Positions 8,993-16,654 of a stretch of 40,618 nt of DNA are shown one piece after another; within the stretch, counting starts at the first letter, position 1, and the number at the start of each line of letters is the position of its first letter. The notes beneath the pieces were generated by a model. The model was not told the origin of the DNA. It made no database searches and saw only the letters and a program-made list of their open reading frames with translations. The stretch is from DAIDKA01 sp036489445 (GTDB lineage Bacteria > Pseudomonadota > Gammaproteobacteria > Steroidobacterales > Steroidobacteraceae). The position numbers and the translations under genes were made by a program. The stretch lies in NCBI GenBank assembly GCA_036489445.1, contig DASXFV010000053.1, positions 1 to 40,618 of the forward strand, in the 5' to 3' direction.

Positions 8993-10238
8993 CCAGCTGC
9001 TCCAGCAGATGTGGGCTTAACCGCTCGTGGACATCCGCGACCGCCGTCAGCCGTCGCTCCTGCAGGGCGGCGCCAATCTGCGGGCCCACCAGGCCCCGGC
9101 GCTCCTGCGCCCCCAGAGTCACGGCCGCTGCCGCGGCATGCGCCTGTCGCAGGTAGTCGGCTTGCGGATACGGGCGTGACTGCAGGCCGGCGCGGCCGCG
9201 TGCATCGCACTCACAGGCCAGCAGCAGCTCGCTGAAGCGCTCCGGGCGCCGCAGTGCATCCGTTTCGACCAACAGCTGCATCAGTGTCGCGGGCCGCAAT
9301 TCCAGTACGCGATGTACCAGGGTGTGCTGGCGCGAGGTCAGCAGGGCAAGCTCCCGGCAGTCGTTCGGCGCACGCAGGCGCTGGGACAGTGCTTCGATGG
9401 GCGCCAGCCCCAGGTCTTCATGTCCATGGTGACGGGGCCACTGCGCCTTGGGCGTCAGCGCCTTGCCCAGGTCATGCAGCAGCACCGCATAGCGCACGCT
9501 CAGCGGCGCCTGCCGCTGGGCGGCATATTGCAGCGCCAGCATGACGTGGACAAAGGTATCCACTTCCGGATGCCACTTCGGCGGCTGCGGCACACCGTGC
9601 AGAGCTGCCAGTTCGGGCATCAGCACCGCCAGGGCACCGCAGCTGCGCAGGGCCTCAAAAAACACCTCCGGCCGCGATTCCAGCAGGGCACGCGCGGTTT
9701 CCCGCCACACCCGCTCGGGCGTGAGGGCGGCGATTTCCCCGCTGGTGGTCATTTGCGCCATCAGCGCCTGAGTTTCGGGCGCGATGCGAAAACCCGCCTC
9801 CGCGAAGCGCGCGGCGAAGCGCGCGACACGCAGCACCCGCACCGGATCCTCGACAAAGGCGTCCGATACATGCCGTAGCAGCCGGGCCGCCAGATCGCGC
9901 TGGCCGTCATAGGGGTCCACGACCTGGCCGGTGGCGTCTTCGGCCATGGCGTTGATGGTGAGATCGCGCCGCCTGAGGTCCTCCTCCAGCGTGACAGCCG
10001 GGGAGAACACTGTGGTGAAGCCGTGGTAGCCGGGAGCGACCTTGCGTTCCTGGCGGGCGAGTGCGTATTCCTCGTGCGTTTGGGGATGCAGGAAGACAGG
10101 GAAGTCCTTGCCTACCGGAGTGTAGCCCTGGGCGGTGAGCTCCCCGGGTGTGGCCCCCACGACCACCCAGTCCCGCTCGCCGACTGCGCGGCCGAGCAGT
10201 CGGTCCCGGACCGCACCGCCTACCAAGTACACTTGCAT
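8961..10238 (-). CDS. cca: multifunctional CCA-adding tRNA nucleotidyltransferase
   Basis: Adds or repairs the 3' CCA of tRNA; 425 residues, the long form with a C-terminal HD phosphohydrolase domain (E. coli Cca 412). MQVYLVGGAVRDRLLG starts the class II nucleotidyltransferase head, followed by RRRDLTINAMA, the EDPVRVLRVARFAARF neck, and the HD motif LLHDLGKALTPK near residue 255. The first catalytic aspartate of the DxD pair (D21 in E. coli, KDRDWVVV) is Glu21 here (GERDWVVV); Asp23 is kept. Its start is 6 bp from the divergent aminopeptidase start, so its promoter must lie in that gene's coding sequence. Confidence 0.95.
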   Translation of the reverse strand: MQVYLVGGAVRDRLLGRAVGERDWVVVGATPGELTAQGYTPVGKDFPVFLHPQTHEEYALARQERKVAPGYHGFTTVFSPAVTLEEDLRRRDLTINAMAEDATGQVVDPYDGQRDLAARLLRHVSDAFVEDPVRVLRVARFAARFAEAGFRIAPETQALMAQMTTSGEIAALTPERVWRETARALLESRPEVFFEALRSCGALAVLMPELAALHGVPQPPKWHPEVDTFVHVMLALQYAAQRQAPLSVRYAVLLHDLGKALTPKAQWPRHHGHEDLGLAPIEALSQRLRAPNDCRELALLTSRQHTLVHRVLELRPATLMQLLVETDALRRPERFSELLLACECDARGRAGLQSRPYPQADYLRQAHAAAAAVTLGAQERRGLVGPQIGAALQERRLTAVADVHERLSPHLLEQLATASRADPGA

Positions 10239-10244
10239 GGACGC

Positions 10245-11300
10245 ATGTTAACCGAGAGTTGCAAGCTCCTGAGGATCACGCTGCTGCTGGCGGCATTGAG
10301 CAGTCTGACGGGCTGCGGGAGCCTGTATCTATTGCAGGCCGCGCGCGGCCAGGCCCAGATCCTGGTTGCCAGGCGGCCGATCAGCGCGGTGGTGGCAGAC
10401 CCGAAGACCCCCCCGGCGCTACGCGCCACGCTGGCTGAGGTCAGCGCTGCGCGCGACTTCGCCGTCCAGGAGCTGGGCCTGCCGAACAATCGCAGCTACC
10501 GCCTCTATGCCGATATCGGCAGGCCCTATGTGGTCTGGAACGTCGTGGCCGCGCCGGAGTTTTCGGTGCGTCCGAAGGTGTGGTGCTTCCCCATCGCGGG
10601 GTGCGTGACCTATCGCGGTTACTTCCACCAGAAAAGCGCCCAGTCCTACGCCGACAAGTTGATGGCGCAGGGCTACGACACGGTGGTGGAGGGCATTCCG
10701 GCTTATTCCACCCTGGGGCATTTCGATGATCCGGTCCTCAACACCATGCTGCCCTATGGGCGCGACCAGCTCGCGGCCATCATCTTTCATGAACTGGCGC
10801 ACCAGCTCATCTATGTAGCGGGCGATTCGGCCTTCAACGAGGCCTTTGCAATGACCGTGGAAGATACCGGGCTGGCCCGCTGGCTGACTGCCAAGGGGCG
10901 CCCCACCGACATTGAGAAATTTCACCAGAGCGAGGCGCGTACGGCTGAGTTCTCCGGGCTGCTGCGTCAGGCGCGCCTGGATCTGGCCCGACTGTACGCC
11001 TCGAAGCTGCCGGCGCCGCAGATGCGCGCGGCCAAGCAGGCGCGCCTGGCGGCACTGGCTCTGTCGATTCGCGCCACGGAAAAGCGGCTCCGGGTGCAGT
11101 CAGGCTACGGCCCGTGGTTGGCCAAGGGACTCAACAACGCGCTGCTCGCATCCGTGGCGACATACGAAAACTGCGTGCCAGGCTTCAGGCGCCTGCTGGC
11201 GCAACAGGATGGGGACCTGCCGCGCTTTTACGCCGCGGTACGCGCGCTGGCGAAAAAGCCCGCAGCCCTGCGCGATGCGCAGGTGTGCGCGGCGCTGTGA
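10245..11300 (+). CDS. putative zinc aminopeptidase lipoprotein (PF10023-like)
   Basis: A 351-residue protein with a lipoprotein signal peptide: hydrophobic ITLLLAALSSLTGC with lipobox L-T-G-C24. A zincin motif HELAHQ (H182, E183, H186) is followed by a probable third ligand, Glu199, in NEAFAMTVED. This matches the predicted aminopeptidase family of lipid-anchored proteins, for which I know of little biochemical work. It should sit in the periplasm anchored to a membrane. The ATG at 10245 is chosen because the signal peptide starts there; the in-frame sequence before it belongs to cca on the other strand. Confidence 0.85.
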   Translation: MLTESCKLLRITLLLAALSSLTGCGSLYLLQAARGQAQILVARRPISAVVADPKTPPALRATLAEVSAARDFAVQELGLPNNRSYRLYADIGRPYVVWNVVAAPEFSVRPKVWCFPIAGCVTYRGYFHQKSAQSYADKLMAQGYDTVVEGIPAYSTLGHFDDPVLNTMLPYGRDQLAAIIFHELAHQLIYVAGDSAFNEAFAMTVEDTGLARWLTAKGRPTDIEKFHQSEARTAEFSGLLRQARLDLARLYASKLPAPQMRAAKQARLAALALSIRATEKRLRVQSGYGPWLAKGLNNALLASVATYENCVPGFRRLLAQQDGDLPRFYAAVRALAKKPAALRDAQVCAAL

Positions 11301-11302
11301 CC

Positions 11303-12718
11303 TCACTGCACGGGGATGAGCACCGTGGACTTGCCGCGCTGCACTTCGATCACCAGCGTCGCCAGCCCGGCAGTACGATCGCGCAGCTGCTGGATGTTGG
11401 CCACCCGGGCCTGATTGACGGCGACAATGATGTCATCGCTACGGATGCCCGCGGCGGCAGCGGGGCTGCCGCTGTCGACATTGCGGACCACGACACCGCT
11501 CCCACCCGGGGTCTCCGCCAGGGTGGCGCCTTCGAAGGCGGGGTTGATCTCCGCAGGCTGAACGGGCGTCGCCGCCGCGGCTTCCGGCGGCTGGGTGATG
11601 GCGGCCTCGACATGCCGCAGGCGGCCATCGCGTAGCAGCCCGATGTCTGCCGTGTCGCCCACGCGCAGCAGGCCGATGGCATTGCGCACATCCGCGGGTG
11701 CCATCACCGTGGCGTGATTGATGGACACGATCACATCGCCGCTGTGGATGCCGGCCAGTTCGGCGGGTGAGCCCAGCAGAACCTGGGTGACCAGCGCGCC
11801 CGCGGCGCCATTCAGGCCCAAAGCCTGCGCAATGTCGGGACTGACCGGGTAGGTGTCCACACCCAGCAGCCCGCGCTTCACGGAACCGAACTGCACCAGC
11901 TGATCGGTAATGCTGCGGATCATGTCCACCGGGATGGCAAAGCCGATGCCGATATTGCCGCCCGAGCGGGCGAGGATTGCGGTGGTGAGGCCCACCATTT
12001 CCCCGCGCAGGTTGACCAGTGCGCCGCCGGAGTTGCCGGGATTGATGGCGGCGTCGGTCTGAATGAAATCTTCGAAGCCGTCCTGGTCGAGGCTGGTGCG
12101 GCCCAGGCCGCTGACTATCCCTGAGGTGACGGAATTACGCAGGCCAAAGGGGTTGCCGATGGCCACCACGAAGTCGCCAACCTCGAGTTTCGACGAGTCC
12201 CCCAAGATGATCTGCGTGAGCTTCACCGGCCGCACCTTGAGGACGGCGATGTCGGTTGGCTCATCGATCCCCGCCACCTCGGCCCGCAGGTCCCGGCCGT
12301 CGGCCAGCGTCACGGTGATCTCGCTGGTGTTCTCGATGATATGCGCGTTGGTGAGGATGTAGCCCTTGCGCGCATCCAGGATCACACCCGAGCCGGCGCT
12401 CTGGAACTGCGGTGAGTGTCCGCCGCGTGCCTGGGGCACATCAAAGAAGCGATTGAACGCCGGATCCGCCAGCAGCGGATTGGCCGGGCTGCTCTCGATG
12501 ACAGAGCCGCGGGTGGCGACATTGACCACGGCGGGAGCCACGCGCCGCACCATCGGTGCGAGCGAAGGCATGGGCACATCGTCAGCTGGTGCTGCCTGGG
12601 CCGGAGTGGCTGCCGCGGGGGCAGTTGGCGGGGAGGGTGCTACGGCGGATAACGCCGGGGCCGCCACCAGGGCGGTGAGCGCCGCAAGCGCGATCTGACC
12701 GGTAGCCAAGCCTTTCAC
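11303..12718 (-). CDS. periplasmic Do-like serine protease (DegP/DegQ/HtrA family)
   Basis: Periplasmic protease/chaperone for misfolded envelope proteins, 471 residues from the GTG at 12718. The signal peptide is VKGLATGQIALAALTALVAA with a likely AxA cleavage near LSA. The catalytic triad is His126 (LTNAHII), Asp156 (PTDIAVL) and Ser230 (NPGNSGGAL). PDZ1 (about 270-355, RGLLGVD) and PDZ2 (about 385-465) follow, and an A/P-rich linker precedes the protease domain. A reading from GTG 12808 adds 30 residues but starts upstream of a TACAAT -10 box and would hide the signal peptide. It lies downstream of hsp20 on the same strand. I cannot separate DegP from DegQ. Confidence 0.93.
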   Translation of the reverse strand: MKGLATGQIALAALTALVAAPALSAVAPSPPTAPAAATPAQAAPADDVPMPSLAPMVRRVAPAVVNVATRGSVIESSPANPLLADPAFNRFFDVPQARGGHSPQFQSAGSGVILDARKGYILTNAHIIENTSEITVTLADGRDLRAEVAGIDEPTDIAVLKVRPVKLTQIILGDSSKLEVGDFVVAIGNPFGLRNSVTSGIVSGLGRTSLDQDGFEDFIQTDAAINPGNSGGALVNLRGEMVGLTTAILARSGGNIGIGFAIPVDMIRSITDQLVQFGSVKRGLLGVDTYPVSPDIAQALGLNGAAGALVTQVLLGSPAELAGIHSGDVIVSINHATVMAPADVRNAIGLLRVGDTADIGLLRDGRLRHVEAAITQPPEAAAATPVQPAEINPAFEGATLAETPGGSGVVVRNVDSGSPAAAAGIRSDDIIVAVNQARVANIQQLRDRTAGLATLVIEVQRGKSTVLIPVQ

Positions 12719-12751
12719 CAACTGAGGGAACTCGAGGAACACAGGACCGGC

Positions 12752-12757
12752 ATTGTA
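12752..12757 (-). promoter_or_regulatory. candidate -10 box for the Do-like protease
   Basis: Minus-strand TACAAT (five of six to consensus) would start transcription near 12745, upstream of the GTG at 12718. The -35 position (CTGCTC at 17-base spacing) is poor, so activation or readthrough from hsp20 may be needed. Confidence 0.35.
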
Positions 12758-12784
12758 TCCTTCAGCCGGCGCGCGAGCAGGACG

Positions 12785-12808
12785 GTGCGCGCCGGTCAGG
12801 GCGCGCAC
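12785..12808 (-). terminator. terminator-like hairpin after hsp20
   Basis: GTGCGCGCC, a 6-base loop, then GGCGCGCAC: a perfect 9-bp stem that starts 15 bases after the hsp20 stop. There is no T-tract, so it may attenuate or protect the hsp20 3' end rather than terminate. Confidence 0.4.
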
Positions 12809-12823
12809 CTGCGCCGCGGGTGT

Positions 12824-13228
12824 TCAGGCTGCTTCGACCTTGATACGACGCACTTCGGGTTTCGCCTGCTTGGGAATGGACAGCTCGAGCACGCCGTTGA
12901 CGTGGGTGGCCTTGATGGCCTCGGTCTGTGCGGCATCCGGCAGCGTGAAGCGACGCACGAAGTTGCCGGTTACGCGCTCGACGCGCTGGTAATGGCCCTC
13001 GGTGTGCTGCTCGCTGACCTTGCGCTCCCCCTTGAGGGTGAGCACGCCGTCATCGGCGGTGATTTCGATGTCACCGGCGTTGACGCCCGGCAGATCGGCG
13101 CGCACGACATAGCGGTCAGCTTCTTCGTGCACATCAACAGCAGGAATCCAGGCCACGGTGCGCGCGGTCTCGAACTGCCGGGTCAGGCGGTCGACCAGCG
13201 ACCAAGGCTCGTAGCGAACGATAGTCAT
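12824..13228 (-). CDS. Hsp20/alpha-crystallin family small heat-shock protein
   Basis: ATP-independent holdase chaperone, 134 residues. The alpha-crystallin domain runs from about residue 28: IPAVDVHEEADRYVVRADLPG, then DGVLTLKGER and NGVLELSIPK near the C-terminus. The final RRIKVEAA carries the I-x-V motif used in oligomer assembly. GGAGA lies 5 bases before the ATG. A sigma-32-type promoter sits 41 bases upstream, so heat induction is expected. The Do-like protease follows on the same strand. Confidence 0.95.
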   Translation of the reverse strand: MTIVRYEPWSLVDRLTRQFETARTVAWIPAVDVHEEADRYVVRADLPGVNAGDIEITADDGVLTLKGERKVSEQHTEGHYQRVERVTGNFVRRFTLPDAAQTEAIKATHVNGVLELSIPKQAKPEVRRIKVEAA

Positions 13229-13268
13229 GTATGTCTCCAGTGGATCGCGATGGCCGCGAATGACACTG

Positions 13269-13296
13269 ATCTAGGGTTGGCAGTGCGCGTTTCAAG
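13269..13296 (-). promoter_or_regulatory. sigma-32 heat-shock promoter for hsp20
   Basis: Minus-strand CTTGAAA (13290-13296), 13 bases, then CCCTAGAT (13269-13276), against the RpoH consensus CTTGAAA-N13/14-CCCCATNT. The 13-base spacing equals that of the E. coli groE promoter. The predicted leader is about 34 nt. Confidence 0.75.
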
Positions 13297-13397
13297 GGCT
13301 GGCCTGAACCTGCGAGGGTGAAATTCGCCCCCGCCAACCCTGTTGAAACGCTGTGGGCAACCTGTGGGGCAGCTGCGCGTAGCCTGTGCGCACCGCG

Positions 13398-13413
13398 GCA
13401 CAAGATCTTGGGC
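13398..13413. promoter_or_regulatory. distal NrdR-like box
   Basis: GCACAAGATCTTGGGC is palindromic except for one base pair and shares the core CAAGATCTTG with the box at the nrdJa promoter, 177 bp downstream centre to centre. Function is inferred from that match. Confidence 0.4.
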
Positions 13414-13535
13414 TGCGCCGTAAATGAAAATCTTGCGCTGCAACTGGATTTGCAGCAGGGACGCGGCAGCTGATGTTTTCGCAACACCTTGTTTTTCAAG
13501 AAGTAAAAAATACGAAAAAGCTGGAGCAGCAATTC

Positions 13536-13564
13536 TTGACGGTTATGTTGCACGTCTTTAGTCT
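13536..13564 (+). promoter_or_regulatory. candidate promoter of nrdJa-nrdJb
   Basis: TTGACG (13536-13541), 17 bases, then TAGTCT (13559-13564). The -35 is good and the -10 is weak (three of six). The predicted start near 13571 lies right at the edge of the palindrome 13573-13592, which suits repression. Confidence 0.5.
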
Positions 13565-13572
13565 TGGTCGCT

Positions 13573-13592
13573 CGACACAAGATCTTGTGTCG
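13573..13592. promoter_or_regulatory. NrdR box-like operator at the nrdJa promoter
   Basis: A perfect 20-bp palindrome whose central 16 bases are ACACAAGATCTTGTGT. NrdR boxes are 16-bp palindromes of the form ACACWATATATWGTGT; flanks, spacing and symmetry match and the centre is GATC instead of TATA. It overlaps the predicted transcription start of a ribonucleotide reductase operon, where NrdR represses in other bacteria. Confidence 0.65.
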
Positions 13593-13623
13593 CTCATCTG
13601 GGGATGCGGAGCGTCTCGAATCC

Positions 13624-15771
13624 ATGAATACCGTCGTGAAACTAGAATCGCGAGAGATTGATACCGTCCCGTTCCAGGAAGCCTCGCTGGACATCTGGGA
13701 CAAGAAGTATCGACTGTGCGCGAAGGACGGAACGCCCATCGACAAGTCGATGGACGACACCTACAAGCGCGTCGCGCGGGCGCTCGCGGATGTTGAAGCG
13801 CCGCAATTGCGTGAGCATTGGTACGAGCGCTTCCTGTGGGCACTGCGTCGCGGCGCCATTCCTGCGGGCCGCGTGACCTCCAACGCCGGCGCACTGGAAC
13901 ACAAGCCCGCCACATCCACGATCAACTGCACCGTGTCCGGCACCATCCGTGACTCCATGGATGACATTCTGGGCAAGGTGCACGAAGCAGGCCTCACCCT
14001 GAAGGCCGGCTGCGGCATCGGTTACGAGCATTCGACGCTGCGGCCGCGGGGTGCCTATGTGTCCGGCGCTGGCGCATACACCTCCGGCCCGCTCTCGTTC
14101 ATGGATATCTTTGACAAGATGTGTTTCACCGTGTCCTCGGCGGGCGGCCGACGCGGCGCGCAAATGGGCACGTTTGATGTCGGGCACCCCGATGTCCTGG
14201 AGTTCGTGCGCGCCAAGCGCGAGAACGGCCGTCTGCGTCAGTTCAACCTGTCGCTGCTGATCACGGACGAGTTCATGGATGCGGTGCGCGAAGAGCGCGA
14301 TTGGAAGCTCGCCTTTCCCCTGACCAGGAAGGAATACGAGACCGAGGGCGCGAATCTCGACGACGCCAACAGCTTCGTCTGGCGCGAATGGCCCCTCCAC
14401 GAGGGCTATGTCGTCAACGAAGGGGGCCTGGTCGCCTGCAAGATCTACAAGACAGTCCCGGCACGTCGTCTCTGGGACGTCATCATGACGTCCACCTACG
14501 ACTTCGCCGAGCCCGGGTTCATCCTCATCGACCGCGTCAATGAGATGAACAACAACTGGTGGTGCGAGAACATCCGTGCGACCAATCCGTGTGGCGAACA
14601 ACCATTGCCGCCGTATGGTTCATGCCTGCTGGGTTCAGTGAATCTCACGCGCTTCGTGCGTCATCCGTTCACGGACTACTCCGAGTTTGATTGGGAGGAA
14701 TACCGCGAAGTCGTGCGCGTGTTTACCCGCATGCTCGACAATGTGGTGGAGGTCAACGGCCTGCCTCTCGAGAAGCAGCGCGAGGAGATTCTGCGCAAGC
14801 GCCGCCATGGCATGGGCTTCCTGGGTCTGGGCAGCACCATCACCTGCCTGGGGATGAAGTACGGGTCGGAGGAATCGGTGAAGTTCACCGAGGACATCTC
14901 CCGGGAGATGGCGGTTGCGGGGTGGGAAGCGGCGCTGGAACTGGCGCGCGAGAAGGGGCCTGCGCCCATCATGAATGAGGAGTTTGCGGTCACCCAGGAG
15001 ATGCTGCGCAAGCGTCCGGAGATGGCTCGTGATGGCTGGCGCCCCGGCGCACGCATTGCCGGTCGCGTGCTGCATGCCCGCTACAGCCGTTACATGCAGC
15101 GGGTCGCGGAGGTTGCCCCGCAGCTGGTGCGGGAGCTGGCGGAAGTGGGCGCACGTTTCACGCATCACAGCTCGATTGCTCCCACCGGCACCATTTCGCT
15201 GTCGCTGGCGAACAATGCCTCCAACGGCATCGAGCCCTCGTTCGCGCATTATTATTTTCGCAATGTGATTCGCGAAGGCAAGAAGTCCAAGGAGAAGGTC
15301 GACGTCTTCTCCTTTGAGCTGCTGGCCTATCGCGAGCTGATCAACCCCAAGGCCCGGCCCGATGCCACCCAGGATGCGGAGAAACTGCCGGAGTACTTCA
15401 TCGCCTCCGATGATGTGACGCCCAAGCAGCACGTGGACATCCAGGCGGCCGCACAGAAATGGGTGGACTCCTCGATTTCCAAGACTGCGAATGTCCCGAC
15501 GAACTTCCCCTACGACAAGTTCAAGGACATCTACCTGTATGCCCATAGCCAGGGCCTGAAGGGCTGCACCACCTTCCGCTTCAACCCGGAAGCCTTCCAG
15601 GGCGTGCTGGTGAAGGAACAGGACCTCAAGAACACGATCTACAAGTTCACGCTGGAGGACGGCACGGTCGTCGAAGCCCGCGGAGACGAGGAAGTCGAGT
15701 ACGACGGCGAGATGCACACCGCCGCCAATCTGTTTGACAGCCTCAAGGAGGGGTACTTCGGCCGCTACTGA
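13624..15771 (+). CDS. nrdJ: adenosylcobalamin-dependent (class II) ribonucleotide reductase, catalytic part NrdJa
   Basis: Reduces ribonucleotides to deoxyribonucleotides using coenzyme B12, without need of oxygen. It has 715 residues. INCTVSGTI near residue 100 carries an active-site cysteine. NPCGEQPLPPYGSCLLGSVNL near 325 carries the radical cysteine and glutamate. APTGTISL near 520 is the substrate phosphate loop. The chain ends without the C-terminal redox cysteine pair, which is encoded by the next gene, as in the split NrdJa/NrdJb of Pseudomonas aeruginosa. The ATG at 13624 starts MNTVVKLESR; an upstream in-frame start at 13564 would lie at or before the transcription start. Confidence 0.93.
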   Translation: MNTVVKLESREIDTVPFQEASLDIWDKKYRLCAKDGTPIDKSMDDTYKRVARALADVEAPQLREHWYERFLWALRRGAIPAGRVTSNAGALEHKPATSTINCTVSGTIRDSMDDILGKVHEAGLTLKAGCGIGYEHSTLRPRGAYVSGAGAYTSGPLSFMDIFDKMCFTVSSAGGRRGAQMGTFDVGHPDVLEFVRAKRENGRLRQFNLSLLITDEFMDAVREERDWKLAFPLTRKEYETEGANLDDANSFVWREWPLHEGYVVNEGGLVACKIYKTVPARRLWDVIMTSTYDFAEPGFILIDRVNEMNNNWWCENIRATNPCGEQPLPPYGSCLLGSVNLTRFVRHPFTDYSEFDWEEYREVVRVFTRMLDNVVEVNGLPLEKQREEILRKRRHGMGFLGLGSTITCLGMKYGSEESVKFTEDISREMAVAGWEAALELAREKGPAPIMNEEFAVTQEMLRKRPEMARDGWRPGARIAGRVLHARYSRYMQRVAEVAPQLVRELAEVGARFTHHSSIAPTGTISLSLANNASNGIEPSFAHYYFRNVIREGKKSKEKVDVFSFELLAYRELINPKARPDATQDAEKLPEYFIASDDVTPKQHVDIQAAAQKWVDSSISKTANVPTNFPYDKFKDIYLYAHSQGLKGCTTFRFNPEAFQGVLVKEQDLKNTIYKFTLEDGTVVEARGDEEVEYDGEMHTAANLFDSLKEGYFGRY

Positions 15772-15797
15772 GCGGCCGCACCCTCAAGGAACGCGAC

Positions 15798-16559
15798 ATG
15801 ACCATCAAGATCGCCAAAAAAATCGTCAAGTACAACGTCGAGAAGCCGCAGGACAAGGCTGAAAAGGAAGCTGCGGAAAAAGCCGCTGCCGCGGCGGCCG
15901 CCGCAGCGCGCGCCAATGGCACAGAGCCTGAAATGTTCAAGGATCGTACCGGGCGCATGGCCAAGGTCATCCGCATGCACGAGAGCGTGGAGCGACCCGA
16001 AGTCCTGATCGGTTCGACATTCAAGATCAAGACGCCGGTGTCGGATCACGCCATGTACGTGACCATCAATGACATCGTCCTCAATGAAGGCACGGACTAT
16101 GAGCAGCGGCGACCTTTTGAGATCTTCATCAACTCCAAGAACCTGGATCACTTCCAATGGATTGTCGCGCTGACGCGCATCATTTCCGCCGTGTTCCGCA
16201 AGGGCGGGGATGTGACTTTTCTGGTGGATGAACTGAAGGCCGTGTTCGACCCCCGCGGCGGCTACTGGCAGCCCGGTGGCAAGTTCATGCCCTCGATCAT
16301 CGCCGAGCTGGGCTATGTCATCGAGCGCCATCTGCAGAACATCGGCTTGCTGCGCAAGGTCGGCCTGGATCAGCACCAGCAGAAGCTGGTGGACGAGAAG
16401 CGCGCGGAGTTCATGGCGCGCGCCAAGCAGACCGACGCCTTCGCCAAGTCGCATTTCCCGGAAGGTGCGCAGCTATGCAGCAAATGCAGCACGGCTGCGG
16501 TCATCATGATGGATGGATGTATGACCTGTCTGAATTGCGGGGACTCGAAGTGCGGCTAG
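15798..16559 (+). CDS. NrdJb, C-terminal subunit of split class II ribonucleotide reductase (TSCPD domain)
   Basis: A 253-residue partner of NrdJa. After a basic, Ala-rich N-terminus (12 of 13 residues Ala around 33-45) comes a TSCPD-type domain (HAMYVTINDIVLNEG, PFEIFINSKNLDHFQWIVALTRIIS, FDPRGGYW). The C-terminus is cysteine-rich: CSKCSTAAVIMMDGCMTCLNCGDSKCG holds paired CxxC motifs that fit the swinging redox arm rereducing the active site. It starts 26 bp after the nrdJa stop with an AAGGA Shine-Dalgarno, and a strong terminator follows. Confidence 0.85.
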   Translation: MTIKIAKKIVKYNVEKPQDKAEKEAAEKAAAAAAAAARANGTEPEMFKDRTGRMAKVIRMHESVERPEVLIGSTFKIKTPVSDHAMYVTINDIVLNEGTDYEQRRPFEIFINSKNLDHFQWIVALTRIISAVFRKGGDVTFLVDELKAVFDPRGGYWQPGGKFMPSIIAELGYVIERHLQNIGLLRKVGLDQHQQKLVDEKRAEFMARAKQTDAFAKSHFPEGAQLCSKCSTAAVIMMDGCMTCLNCGDSKCG

Positions 16560-16623
16560 CGTGAATGCGCCGCTCCCTAGGATCGAAAGAGTGAGAGCAA
16601 AGGTCTAGGCTGACAGACCATTT

Positions 16624-16654
16624 ATGGCGAGAACGAGGGTTCTCGCCATTTTTT
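16624..16654 (+). terminator. strong rho-independent terminator of the nrdJ operon
   Basis: An 11-bp perfect stem, ATGGCGAGAAC / GTTCTCGCCAT, with a GAGG loop, runs straight into a T-tract at 16649-16654. It is 64 bases after the nrdJb stop. The next gene's first possible ATG is the base after the T-tract. Confidence 0.9.

Larger units (their letters stand above)
13229..13623. other. hsp20-nrdJa regulatory interval (395 bp)
   Basis: No protein gene is supported here. Besides the features listed separately (sigma-32 promoter, two NrdR-like boxes, nrdJa promoter), it holds a weak third box-like sequence centred at 13430 (AATGAAAATCTTGCGC), an inverted repeat GCTGCAA/TTGCAGC at 13437-13456, and an A/T-rich stretch at 13474-13520. 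I looked for a cobalamin riboswitch and saw no B12 box. Confidence 0.5.

Noticed and set aside
13300..13620. Cobalamin riboswitch before the B12-dependent reductase
   Set aside because: No B12-box sequence and no long structured leader; the predicted transcription start leaves only about 53 nt of leader.
14635..15717. Minus-strand ORF (360 codons) opposite nrdJa
   Set aside because: The plus strand encodes conserved ribonucleotide reductase throughout; the antisense frame has no motif and no ribosome site.
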